NCBI GenBank assembly: GCA_026770025.1 | Contig: JAMXDE010000070.1 | Span: 124,001-188,000 of the forward strand | Reading direction: 5' to 3' | DNA length: 64,000 bases | From: Craspedostauros australis | Lineage: Eukaryota > Bacillariophyta > Bacillariophyceae > Mastogloiales > Achnanthaceae | In this document: positions 1 through 10,179 of the stretch, piece by piece | Layout of the letters: each line of letters begins with the position of its first letter | Position numbering within the stretch: position 1 is the stretch's first letter | Position numbers and translations under genes: made by a program | The notes under the pieces: generated by a model | Databases searched by the model: none | Told to the model about the DNA's origin: nothing | What the model saw: the letters and a program-made list of their open reading frames with translations, nothing else

Positions 1-930
1 CTGAACAACGCGTACAAGGGACAAGACAGCACGAACAGCACCATCTTCAAGGCCGGCATCAACACGAAGGACCCTATCGAAGCCTCGGCCGCCATGAAGA
101 TGCTGGCATGCCGCGGTATCAGCCACTTCCCCACGGAGGGCACCGTCTTCAACAACATCGTGGCGTGCCAAATGCGACGCATGCTCGAGATTGCCGACGA
201 CCGCACCCCGGCGAAGGAGTACGTCCTGTCCGCACCGTGGGCGCTCAAGTGCACCAACTACACGCTGAAGCACAGCCTCAATCTGGCCACGCCAGAGCAC
301 AAGGCCGACCTCACCAACATCGCCGAGCTGATGCGTAACGAGCGTCGCCAGCATGTGAATTCCATCGTCATCCGGCAGGGCGTGCCCCTGTCGGAGGGAC
401 CGGATTTGTTCGTCCTGGTGAAGGACCCGGAGCACAACCTGTACCGCCTCGACATCGTTCAGGTCAAGAACTACAGCGACCTGCGCAACAAGGACGTCAA
501 CGAGATGGTGTCCCGCCTCGGCGCCGTGACGTCGCGCGGCACCGTCGCAGGCTTCGACCCCGAGAATGCCAACAACAGGTTTGACACGAGCGTGTTCCGC
601 ACCGGCGACATCCGCAAGGACATCGAGGAGACGAAGGAGCTGCTGGAGGATCTGAAGTCGTGGGGCACGAGCTCGAAGGGGCGCGTGCGGGACATCAAGA
701 AGGCCCACATCGCCCGCATCGCCACAACGCACTTCCGCCAGCAGCTGTCCAAGCTGATCGGGCAAAGCATCGTGATGGGGGATCGCATTCTGGTGCTCAA
801 CACGGACGCAGCGACTGCGCGGGATCATGCCGTGAGCGACACGACGGGTGTGACGGTCTGGTCCAAGGAGGTCCTTGAGCCCACCATCTCGTGCTTCAAC
901 GCTGGTCCGGATGAGGTGCCGGAATTCTAG
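1..930 (+). CDS. C-terminal part of a Crinkler/RHS-like protein with a nuclease-like domain
   Basis: The frame is open from base 1, so the start lies outside the window; the first internal Met is at 94. The visible 309 residues end with a fold that resembles a PD-(D/E)XK nuclease core: GPDLFVLV, then a charged turn, then YRLDIVQVKNY, followed by a helix rich in D, N and E. The last strand, RILVLN, aligns in position with HRLYCV and DRLYCV near the ends of the two larger proteins at 13105-15708 and 26977-30309. I therefore place it in the same family, whose N-terminal half is a P-loop NTPase. Crinkler and trypanosome RHS proteins share that P-loop plus nuclease plan and are thought to derive from mobile elements. 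The homology is my reading by eye. It could instead be a free-standing restriction-like nuclease gene. A GA run follows the stop. Confidence 0.6.
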   Translation: MNNAYKGQDSTNSTIFKAGINTKDPIEASAAMKMLACRGISHFPTEGTVFNNIVACQMRRMLEIADDRTPAKEYVLSAPWALKCTNYTLKHSLNLATPEHKADLTNIAELMRNERRQHVNSIVIRQGVPLSEGPDLFVLVKDPEHNLYRLDIVQVKNYSDLRNKDVNEMVSRLGAVTSRGTVAGFDPENANNRFDTSVFRTGDIRKDIEETKELLEDLKSWGTSSKGRVRDIKKAHIARIATTHFRQQLSKLIGQSIVMGDRILVLNTDAATARDHAVSDTTGVTVWSKEVLEPTISCFNAGPDEVPEF

Positions 931-2594
931 AGAGAGAGAGAGAAGTCAGTCTCTGGAATGGATGGGGAAGCATTGTCTCTGCGACTATTATATGTACGAG
1001 CAGCGAGGTATTATATGCTCAACACACATGCACAATACACAATATGGTACACAACACAATGCGCACATGGACGTGGACATGCACACACGGATAATGTAGG
1101 TGCATTGGAATGGGGATCGTTGCCGCATGCGAGGCATGACGGCGGTTCACTTTGTATATATTCCCACGCATACTATACGTAACAATCAACACAAACACAT
1201 CATTATTATATAATGTTACACGAGTATAGCGGTATCGCACGAACCACTGTGAATGTTGTCGTGAAAGCCTTGGTCGAGATTGGGTGAGTGTCGGAACAGT
1301 CGGCAAGAGATGGTTGCTCACGTCGAGTGGAATGGGATGTGCGATGATCGAGAGAGATCACGAGCAGATGCAGCCAGCCAACAAGGAGACAAAAGATCCG
1401 TTGATCTTGATCCGCAATGGCATCACTGGGACGACATCTGCAGGTGATTGCCTTGCGAACATGTGATGGCTGGAGTTCCCACCAGTCCGATCGTGAAGCA
1501 ACATGTGACACAGGAACTCGGAAGCTTCTTCGGATTCAAAGAGTGAATCACCTCCCTTCTGCTCGAACGCGTTGGATTTGGGATTTTGCAAAACGGCATC
1601 AGGCAAGAAACACCGCCATTTCGAGTTCATGAAACGAAAGAACAAGAGAAGTGACTGATACTCCGAGGAGAAAGTTCTCCGCTCTCACGAATGAATATTC
1701 GTGACTGGCAATTGTCGCCGGACCGGCCGGCGCGCTTGCGTGCAACGATCGCTGGTGGCCAATTTTCTGGACGGACATGCGCCACATGGGTTTGCAACGC
1801 ACACGAGTTGTCGAAGTTGTGGACAAAGCGTTGGTGGGAAGAAAAAGAGAACGATCTGTCGGACTCTGAACGAGCGGAAGCTCAACAGCTCTCACTCCCG
1901 TCTCCATCATCATCATCATCTTGCTTCGCCCCAATTGCCAAACAACAAGGCAGGAACTGCAGATAGATACCACGGCGCCAAGCATTCGGATCAAGAGTCA
2001 AAGTGAAGGAATCGAGTCTGGGTTTCTCTCGTGCATACTCTATCTTCACCTTCCGTCTGCTGCGGCACCTCCACCACGTCGAGAGAGGCCCCCCTGTGTG
2101 CATCAGCGGAAGAGCATTGCCACACACGATTGATTCTTTCCGTTCGGTGGACGAACAAGAAGAGCCAGTCGGCCACACAACACAAGGCAACAACTTGTCA
2201 ACCAGTCATCAATCAACCAACCGACCAAGAACAGGAGGAGTCGCAAAGACGCCAACGGCTCCAAAGCAGAGAGGTGTCATAAAAAGTGCGCAGACGAACC
2301 AAGCACTCACTCGTTTGGTCTGCTTCTTCATCACCATCTCCTCATCAGCCATACCGCAACATAGCAACCACAACAGCAACAGCGATCCATACTCATACTC
2401 ATACTTACACAAGGACCACAATTATCGACAGCACCTCTGCCATCATTCTGCCGTGCTCTACTCTGCCATACAATACCAATACTCAGGGCGACGCCACAGC
2501 AATCAGTACCAAGACACTATCATATTATACCATTGTACTATTCCATAGAATAGTATTATAGTGCGATACGTGAAGACAAGAGAAGGAACACAAC
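931..2594. other. intergenic region, no convincing gene
   Basis: About 1.7 kb between the nuclease-like gene and the large membrane protein. Open frames here are short, lack recognisable motifs and compete on both strands. It holds a GA run right after 930 and a short ATC run near 1905-1921. The last few hundred bases are probably the promoter and 5' UTR of the gene at 2595. Confidence 0.5.
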
Positions 2595-5500
2595 ATGTCG
2601 CGACAAAAGGCATTGCACAAGAAGGACCATCTGCGGTTGGCACCAGCCAGCGCCCGCGTGGCCTTCACGGGCGACGTCGTGCCCGGAGCCTTCCACGTGC
2701 AGGACGGACGCACGAGGCAGCGGCCTCAGATCGCGTCGGAGAACTACAGCCCGTATCTCGAGCAGGAGGAACAGCGCATGCAGGTGGTCGACGAGGATCA
2801 GTACGGCAATCGCATAGAGAATGGCGAAGAGAGGCAGATCCAGCGCTTCGATGCCACCAGCCGCAGCGAGCACGATGGTGATCGTGAGTATGACGCTGCT
2901 GCGCGCAATCAATCGGCCATAGTGCCCAAAGCGCCGGGCGAGGGCACCATGTTCCTGCCGGCCTCGCAGACCGGGTTGGCGGAGGCCAAGCCCGTGGTGT
3001 TGCGAAACAGCGGCAGCGGGAACGGCCCCAGCAACGGCAACATGCTCACCAACGGGACGCAGGAACACCAGCTGGCTCTGTGGGAGGTGGAGCACATCAA
3101 GGAGGAAGCAGAGCAGGCGGTGCAGCAGCAGGCGCAGAACAACACCATCAAGGCGCAGGAGTACGATGTCACCTTCGAGCGCGAGATGGCCGACCGCAAA
3201 GTGCGAAGGAGGCGACGTCGATGGGTCCTCATCCTGCTCTGCATCGTCATCTTCATCATTGTCGGCATCGTCGTCTCCCTCGTCTTCCTGCTCGGCAATG
3301 ATGACGATGACGGTCCCAGCACCAGCAGATCGATCGGCGACACCAACTCGGTGCCCACCAGCGCACCCACTGACATGCCCTCCACGTCGCCGACAGAGTC
3401 ATTCAACGCCACAGACACCAACGTCGATTGTCCCAACGCCATTCCCATCGACACTGATCCTTCCACACCCATCACCACCAGCGCCGCAGTCACGCAAGAC
3501 GATCCCATCAAAGTCATCGGCACCACCCTGGCTGCTCTGGCAACGGTCTCGGAGGACACGGCCGTGTGCGGGCCCGAGATCGTCAGCAACGGGCTCGGCA
3601 TGTGGTACAGATTCAGCGGGGACAACCGCGTGTGGACCATCTCCACGTGCAACGACCCCGACGCGCCGCCGTCGGAGCCATCCACCACGTTCGACTCGCA
3701 GCTCACCCTGTTCCAGACCTCCATCACCAACAATGCCTGCGAAGAGCTCGATTGCCGTGCATCCAACGACCAGTTCTGCGACGATCAGAGCCAGGTCACC
3801 TTCACGTCCGTCGTCGACAAGCTCTATTACATTTACATTCACGGATATCGTGAACAGCGCGGCGTCTTCAACATCAAGATGCACCCCGTGCCGCAGGATC
3901 ACTTCTCGTGCGACAAGGCCAAGGAGCAGGAGTCCTCCTCGAATGAGGCCATCGGCTCGTCCTACGAAATGGAGGAGGCGTTGCGCGCGGCGAATGATGG
4001 ATCCAATTCCACAATCCCAAAACTGTCCTGTCTGCCCAGCGGCGAGTTGGACACGCAGAACCCATTGCCCGGTCTGTGGTACGACCTCACGGGAACGGGC
4101 AACCGCATCACCCTCTCCACGTGCAGCGACACCACCAAGTACGATGCTCGCATTTCCGTCGTCACCATCAACACTGCAATCAACAACAGCACCAGCAAGT
4201 GCGGCGGCGATGATGGCGATGCAACCAGTGTCTTGCAATGTGTGGCCTTCGAGGAAGAGTTGTGTCCCACAGGCAAGGGACGTATCATCAGTTTTCAGAG
4301 CATGACGAATCAGTCGTACAGCGCCATCATCCATGGTCCGCAGGAGGACGACGATGCCACGTCCACCACGTCCCGGCGATTGCTCGAGTCCCCCGTGCCA
4401 ATCAACGCTGACAATGGCATCAGTGGCGATCTTCGTCACATTCGTGGGCAGCAGCAGAGTTCTCGCACGTTACAAGCGGACGCTAATGTGACAACGGCAC
4501 GCTTGGCGGATGAATTTGAATTTGGTCTCATCATTGCCGATGACGTGCCGCCAGGGCAGTACCTTTACAACCCGCGCGAATTCTGCCAGAACGCATCCAT
4601 GCTGGATTTCAGCACGTCCACCTCGGTCACAGTCGAGGGCAGCATCCGCAAGATCCCACCAGTCACCGCGCCAAACGATACCGATGCCTTCGGCGGAACC
4701 TGCGGTGACGCCACCTACAGCGAAGCACCCGGAGTGTGGTACCAGGTCGTGGGCAACGGCGCCGCCATTTCCGCCACCACGTGCGACAACCGCACCAACT
4801 TCGACACGCAGATCAGCGTCTTCTCCGGCGATTGCCAGGGCGCCCTCACGTGCGTGATTGGCAACGACCAATCCGCCTGCGGTTCCGCATCCTTCGTCAT
4901 GTGGCAAACGCAACCCGATGTCGTCTACCGCATTCTCGTGCATGGATACGGACAGAGAGTCGGCAACTTCGTCTTGACGGTCGAGACCGACCTGACGTTT
5001 TCGCCGACGTCCCTGCCGTCTGTGGCACCGTCCGACACACCGTCCACGGTGCCGTCGACAGCGCCCACGGCATCACCCACGCTATCGCCGTCATCCCAGC
5101 CAAGTACGTACCCACCCACCACTGTGCCGTCGATGCAACCATCCCATCTTGGCTCCATCTCACCAACTGTCACCTTCCAACCGTCCAATGCACCATCCGG
5201 GGCACCTTCCACTTCGCCGACCGTTGTACCATCCGCAACGCCGTCTATGTCACCTTCCTCCATACCTTCCGCATCGCCGTCCGTATCACCCACCGCAACG
5301 CCGTCTGCGTCACCTTCCTCTGTACCTTCCGCATCGCCGTCCGTATCACCTTCTTCTGTGCCCACGGCGACTCCCACTCGATTGCAATCCTCGGAACCTT
5401 CAGTCGCTCCAACTTCCAGTCCCACTGCAGCCCCGACGTCGGTGCCGACCAGCAGTCCAACGAGCAATCCAACATCGATGCCAACGAGCGCACCCACGAC

Positions 5501-6062
5501 GATGCCGACAGGCAAACCAACGAGCACACCCACAACAATGCCGACAAGCAAGCCAACCAGCAATCCCACATCAGCACCCACGGCACAACCGACGTCCGCG
5601 CCGACACTGTCCCCAAGCGTATCACCGACCGACCTGTTCCGTGTCCAGGATGCCTGCGCCGATGCCGGCACGTTGACCGTCGACGGGTCCAACGACGTCG
5701 GCGTCATCTTGCCGTACCCCACCGACATGGCCTTGGACTTCAACACCTTCCAGGGCACCTGCAGCCGGTCGGCCTACGCCTCGCCCTGGGGCGACTGGTA
5801 CCGCATGGAAGGTACCAACCGTCTCACCGCCATCGACACTTGCTCCGAATTGACGTCGCTGGACCTTCAAATCACCGTATTCCGCGAACTGCCCAGCAAC
5901 GATCTGTGTGGCAACCTGGAATGCATCGCCGGCAACGACACGCCGTGCGGATTGGTGTGGTGGGATTCGTTGCGCGGCGAGACGTACTACATCTTCATCC
6001 ATCCATTGAATGCTGGGGAAACCGGGACGTACCTTCTCAACCTGCAAGATCAGCCGTTGTAG
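2595..6062 (+). CDS. large single-pass membrane protein with four repeated ectodomains and a Pro/Ser/Thr linker
   Basis: 1155 residues. A long hydrophilic N-terminus (about 1-205) runs into a basic cluster (RRRRR) and one strong membrane helix at about 208-235 (WVLILLCIVIFIIVGIVV). There is no N-terminal signal peptide, so a type II orientation with the C-terminus outside is likely. The outside part holds four copies of a roughly 130-residue cysteine-containing module, at about 280-432, 436-585, 657-797 and 1016-1155. Each is marked by W-Y, a TC pair and a closing Y-x-I-x-[IV]-H strand (MWYRFSG, LWYDLTG, VWYQVVG, DWYRMEG; YYIYIHGY, YRILVHGY, YYIFIHPL). Residues about 798-1015 are a low-complexity linker of P-S/T-x-x-P-S/T repeats, which in diatoms is typical of cell-wall or surface proteins. 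The modules resemble PPC-like beta sandwiches. A surface or adhesion role is inference. The start is the first Met of a long open frame. Confidence 0.85.
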   Translation: MSRQKALHKKDHLRLAPASARVAFTGDVVPGAFHVQDGRTRQRPQIASENYSPYLEQEEQRMQVVDEDQYGNRIENGEERQIQRFDATSRSEHDGDREYDAAARNQSAIVPKAPGEGTMFLPASQTGLAEAKPVVLRNSGSGNGPSNGNMLTNGTQEHQLALWEVEHIKEEAEQAVQQQAQNNTIKAQEYDVTFEREMADRKVRRRRRRWVLILLCIVIFIIVGIVVSLVFLLGNDDDDGPSTSRSIGDTNSVPTSAPTDMPSTSPTESFNATDTNVDCPNAIPIDTDPSTPITTSAAVTQDDPIKVIGTTLAALATVSEDTAVCGPEIVSNGLGMWYRFSGDNRVWTISTCNDPDAPPSEPSTTFDSQLTLFQTSITNNACEELDCRASNDQFCDDQSQVTFTSVVDKLYYIYIHGYREQRGVFNIKMHPVPQDHFSCDKAKEQESSSNEAIGSSYEMEEALRAANDGSNSTIPKLSCLPSGELDTQNPLPGLWYDLTGTGNRITLSTCSDTTKYDARISVVTINTAINNSTSKCGGDDGDATSVLQCVAFEEELCPTGKGRIISFQSMTNQSYSAIIHGPQEDDDATSTTSRRLLESPVPINADNGISGDLRHIRGQQQSSRTLQADANVTTARLADEFEFGLIIADDVPPGQYLYNPREFCQNASMLDFSTSTSVTVEGSIRKIPPVTAPNDTDAFGGTCGDATYSEAPGVWYQVVGNGAAISATTCDNRTNFDTQISVFSGDCQGALTCVIGNDQSACGSASFVMWQTQPDVVYRILVHGYGQRVGNFVLTVETDLTFSPTSLPSVAPSDTPSTVPSTAPTASPTLSPSSQPSTYPPTTVPSMQPSHLGSISPTVTFQPSNAPSGAPSTSPTVVPSATPSMSPSSIPSASPSVSPTATPSASPSSVPSASPSVSPSSVPTATPTRLQSSEPSVAPTSSPTAAPTSVPTSSPTSNPTSMPTSAPTTMPTGKPTSTPTTMPTSKPTSNPTSAPTAQPTSAPTLSPSVSPTDLFRVQDACADAGTLTVDGSNDVGVILPYPTDMALDFNTFQGTCSRSAYASPWGDWYRMEGTNRLTAIDTCSELTSLDLQITVFRELPSNDLCGNLECIAGNDTPCGLVWWDSLRGETYYIFIHPLNAGETGTYLLNLQDQPL
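4990..5632 (+). repeat. Pro/Ser/Thr-coding minisatellite inside the membrane protein gene
   Basis: A degenerate tandem repeat encodes about 215 residues of P-S/T-x-x-P-S/T units. Unit phases of 12 and longer higher-order units are visible, for example two near-identical blocks between about 5240 and 5360. Because the repeat avoids stop codons, other frames also stay open here; those are shadows. Confidence 0.8.
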
Positions 6063-6734
6063 AGCGCAACACTCTGGAGTGGATTACGACACTCTGGAGA
6101 GACGAGATGATCGAAGGGACAAAGATATCAAGAAGCAAACGAGCCTTGTCCATCTTTGAACACTTGGGGCACGGGAACGAGAAGAAACTCCGCCAACGAG
6201 AACACAAAATAGAGTATAACACTTGGATGCAAGGGGCAACCGGTACATTGTATAATATTATGTAATACATCACCACTATGTAATCTATGATAGAATTCTC
6301 TACAGTTGAAGACTATCACCATGTCCACTCCGCATGAGCTCAACACCAATGTTCTCGCCACGCACGTTACTCGGAAGCCAGATGAACGATTTTCCCAGCT
6401 TCTTTCTAGATTCGTCTTCATAGTAGTTTCCCCATCATTCCAATTTATTCAGGTCTGAGTACAATGAAATGATCGGTTGGGAAAACGCGCCAAAGCGGTG
6501 CGTGTTTCGCCAAAGAAACCAAGATGCGAGATCGCCAGAACAGGCGAAAAGGACGGAAGGAGTGAGAAGGAGTCCGAAGCCGATCAAAGCGGAATTCTCA
6601 ACACCATCCAACAACCCATTCAGCCATTCCTCGTATCATTCACTTGGACGCATAGGAGATTATCCATTCAATTAGACCAAGTGAAACCATACCACATCAT
6701 AGCAAAGCAAAAGCCCAAGCAGCTACAAGTTCGA

Positions 6735-8071
6735 ATGCTCCACCTTGCGAGACGACAACTGCAACCCCAAGCAGTAGCGGCAACGTGTGTCTTCCGATCC
6801 AAAAATCCAACCATCCGCACCCAGTCATTCGTCCGCAGCAGACTTCACCGTTCGGTTGCCGTTCCGCTCAAGACATTCCTGGTCGTATCCACCTTGCTAC
6901 ACGCAGCAACCACCACGACAACGATCTTTGCGAGAGCCATGTCCACCCACTCGACCGAGCGTGATGGCAAGGGCACCATCGTGGTGTCGCCCAAGAACGA
7001 GGCCAGCCAATCGGCATTGATCATCATCTGCCATGGTCTCGGAGACTCGGCAGAAGGCTTTGCGCCGGTTGCGGAAGTGAGTGTGCAAATGGGAGTATAC
7101 ATCATGTGGTTCATGTTGAGCGAGAGTACAGTCGGTCTCGATCATTATAGGGTGCTGTACTCGAGGATTATCTGCTCTGCTCTGTTGTGCTCAGCTGTGC
7201 TAAGTAATGTATACTGCGTTCTGCATGCTGCATTCTGCATATTGTACTTGCTTGTTGACTTACCCATCTCCTCTATCATACTTCTCCCATCCCACATCGT
7301 CGATTGCGCTGGAGTGAACGGCCACGTTGACGCTATCTCCATCTCCAACAGCAACTCGCCGGTCAAATGCCGTACGCCAAATTCATTCTGCCGACAGCAC
7401 CGACGCAACCAGTGACGATGAACATGGGCATGTCCATGCCGGCATGGTACGACATCAAAGGACTCGACGAACGCGCCAACGAGAGCTGCAAGGGCATCGT
7501 GGAATCGCGCGATCGCATCACGAAGATAATGAAGGACGAGCACGATGCCACCGGATTGCCATTCGCGCGCATGCTCCTGGCTGGATTCTCGCAGGGCGGT
7601 GCCTTGTCGTTGTGGACGGGACTGCAGCTACCCGCCGAGCAAAGGCCGGCCGGCATCGTTGTCATGAGCGGATACTTGGCGGCGGCGGGACAGTTCACGC
7701 TGACGCCGGAGCTCAAGGATCTTCCCATCTTCCATGGGCACGGTCAGATGGACCCCATGGTGCAGTTCTCGTACGCGCAGAAGACGCAGAAGCGACTGCA
7801 GGACGCTGGCCTCACCAACTACGAGCTCAAGGCGTATCCAATCCAGCACAGCGTCAGCCCTTCCGAGATAGCCGACGTCTTGAAGTTCATCCAGAAGGTT
7901 CTGCCTCCCGATGACACGTGCACCATCAAGCTCAAGGATCCGTCGGAGATGTCTGTGAAGGAGCTCAAGGCGGCAATTCGAAAAGCTGGACTGGCATCGA
8001 AGGCGATCGGTTTCATGGAAAAGCGTGAGTTCATCCAGCTGCTGCAGAACCACAGAGCCGGCAAGTTGTGA
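6735..8071 (+). CDS. acyl-protein thioesterase (alpha/beta hydrolase) with a SAP/ARMET-like C-terminal tail
   Basis: Two exons, 6735-7076 and 7352-8071. The join restores the family sequence GFAPVAE-QLAGQMPYAKFI. The enzyme class removes palmitoyl groups from protein cysteines, or acts on lysophospholipids. Visible motifs: the oxyanion-side CHGLGDS, the conserved FILPTAPTQPVTMN, the nucleophile elbow GFSQGGALS (Ser), an Asp in HGQMDPMV and a His in YPIQHSVSP, so the Ser-Asp-His triad is complete. After the hydrolase, about 55 extra residues contain SVKELKAAIRKAGL and EKREFIQLL, which look like a SAP or ARMET-C helix-turn-helix fold, unusual for this enzyme. Two starts are possible. Met at 6935-6940 (6939) gives a normal cytosolic enzyme of 285 residues. 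Met at 6735 adds a basic, hydrophobic leader that could target an organelle. Confidence 0.85.
7077..7351 (+). other. intron of the thioesterase gene
   Basis: 275 bases, starting GTGAGT after GCGGAA and ending CCAACAG before CAACTCGCC. The exons on both sides are in phase 0 and the joined protein matches the family across the junction. Confidence 0.85.
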
Positions 8072-8239
8072 GCGAGCTATGAGTCGAGTGATCTCAACCC
8101 AACTGGACAATGCAACCGGCACAGTCAAACGAAGTGGCCACCCCACCTTCTATTACACTTCTGTATTGGTGTGTTGAAATATATGTACCTCACTGATTAA
8201 AACGGTTAAGTCATGCGCCAGGGGCACTTTGATTCCGCC

Positions 8240-9000
8240 TCGTTTATTCTACATGTCTGCACGCAGCGGGAACGGTTGTGCCGGTATTATGATCGTGTTG
8301 TGAGAGAGGGCTGTGGCTGTCGGGCTGGTCGGTTCGTTGGCGGTGTTGCGGCGGTGGGGGAATCGGCTCGGTTGCGATCCTTCCGCCTGTAGTTCCGCAT
8401 CCAGTTCACAAGTTCCACCGCAGCTGGTGGTGCGTTGCCTCTGAGGCCTTGGCGCATGGCTTGGACCCACGGAATGAGCTGGGCGGTCTGCTCAGTGAGT
8501 GGAGGATGCTCCAAAAGTGAGTGCAGGACTGTAGGGATGGTGGTTGGTGGGCATGTTTGCAGCGTCTGAAAATATTGGATCAGTACGGGCAGCATGACAT
8601 CAGGAGTCTGGGACACTTTGACCTCGTTCTGGTCCTGCCATTGTGCCAGTGCCGATTGCCACATGAGGTTGGTGATGCTGGCAGGCCAATCATGAAGTAG
8701 CCAGGGGGGGGGGGGCAGACTATGTGAGTGCAGGCCATAGTACCAACTTGATGGCAATCTCTACGACCTGCCTGAGAATTTGTGACGTCCGGATCCACTT
8801 GGCCCATGCTCTTGATTTCTGCAGTAGATATGTTGCATGCTCTGTCTGCTGCCTGTCTCAACGCGATGTCATTCCCAGGTACTTGGATGCCGACCTGGGG
8901 TTGGTGATGGCCAGTTGGGCTTGCCTGCCTGTGGATGCACTCATGTAGATGCCTTGGCTTGGCATGCTGAGGTCATACGCCCTGAAAGAGCACTATCAAA
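8240..9000 (-). mobile_element. broken retroelement, 3' part (probably non-LTR)
   Basis: On the minus strand, conceptual translation shows a KYLGM motif, typical of the thumb end of a reverse transcriptase, then a helical stretch (YLLQKSRAWAKWIRTSQ, EIAIKLVLWPAL) and a C-terminal region that is open from about 8757 to 8287. The element is clearly inactive, with several breaks and a long G/C homopolymer near 8704-8715. The catalytic part is absent or too decayed to see. A LINE is my first choice; another retroelement class is possible. Age looks moderate to old. Confidence 0.4.
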
Positions 9001-9032
9001 AAATCACGAGGGGAAAGCAAAAGCAAAGTACC

Positions 9033-9098
9033 ATGCCAGGATTTGAACTTGGAACCTCAGTGAGAATTCCTGGTGCTCTACCATTGAGCTACAGGCAT
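9033..9098 (-). ncRNA. tRNA-like sequence (pseudo-tRNA or tRNA-derived SINE head)
   Basis: The minus strand reads ATGCCTGTAGCTCAATGG (box A-like D arm, GCTC/GAGC pair) and later AGTTCAAATCCTGGCAT (box B match GTTCAAATC; the outer GGCAT pairs with the opening ATGCC). The D arm, T loop and part of the acceptor stem fit a tRNA. The anticodon stem does not form well and the total of 66 bases is short. I therefore read it as a tRNA relic or the head of a SINE rather than a working tRNA. It lies just upstream, in the same orientation, of the broken retroelement. Confidence 0.45.
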
Positions 9099-10179
9099 TG
9101 CGATTGCTGATCTGAACACAAGTGAAATTCATAGATAGTGGGGGCTGCAGGAATAACATAATTTTCACTATGCGTATTTGTGCTGATATCATGGGTCCCA
9201 AAGATCTGCTTCAATGGTCTGGATTGATCCCCAAACATGGGTGCAGGTGAGGCATGTATTCGATCAACTGGACTGCAGACAAGTTGAGTGGTTCATAGTG
9301 TCCCTCTCTAAGATAGTTAATAGTTTAGCTCTAATAATCTCTGTCTCCCTTCCCTCCTCTCCAAAGCTGAGCAGATCAGCAGAAAGCGAGAGAGTAACAA
9401 AGAACACTCTCTTTGCATAACTTCAACGATCGCTCGATCAGCCACGTCCACAAGGTACCAACAACCCACAGCAGAAAATGGCGAGGCCATGTCCCAATCC
9501 ACCAACTGGGCCAACACCTCAGACTCCCGGGAATGCCGCAACGCTCCTTCTCATTCCAATGCTCCTCTGCATCCAATCTGATTTGTTGTCTGAGTGTCGG
9601 TTGTCTTCAACTGTTCCACGCGGATCGCGGGGTCCTCAAGAATCTGCAACAGCGCCATCTGGTCTTTCGCGTTGTCTCCCTCCCTCGTTGATCGGAATCG
9701 ATGTGCTTCGTTGTTCCCCCAACCATGGACACGCACACGTCAGTTCTTTCCGACACAAGAACCATTTCGTTCCCAACTGTCGCTGATTGTTCTTTCTCAA
9801 CATGCGAACACCAAATCACACGACGTCATCTTACTTATGGGGATTCAAGGATCCATGACGTGGTCTGTCAATGATGACGTCGGGTTCATCGCCGGACTCA
9901 CATTTACTCCGATGGGTCCATTCACGAGTCACACACAACTTTGGCGAAATCGGACAATCTCAGAAAATGAGATCTTTCGGCTCCAACCAAGCCATCAACA
10001 CCATCAACACCATCAACACCATCAACACCTCTGCGATCTTCGTGGTTGTGACTGAGATCGGAGTTGCGTTGGACATGGCTGCAAGGGTGATCATCCCCAA
10101 TGGAGACCACATCACGAAGCACTCCAGATGAGAGAATCGCTCTGCATCCGCAACTGTCTCAGAAGAGCACACCACAACA
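9099..10179. other. intergenic region with a short 9-bp tandem repeat
   Basis: No open frame here looks like a gene. Four perfect copies of CATCAACAC lie at 9993-10028. The last 150 bases are likely the promoter and 5' UTR of the enoyl reductase; no upstream exon coding a plastid presequence was seen. Confidence 0.5.

Noticed and set aside
4736-6265. Second long plus frame inside the membrane protein gene
   Set aside because: Arg/His-rich shadow of the repeat region in another phase; no start context or domain.
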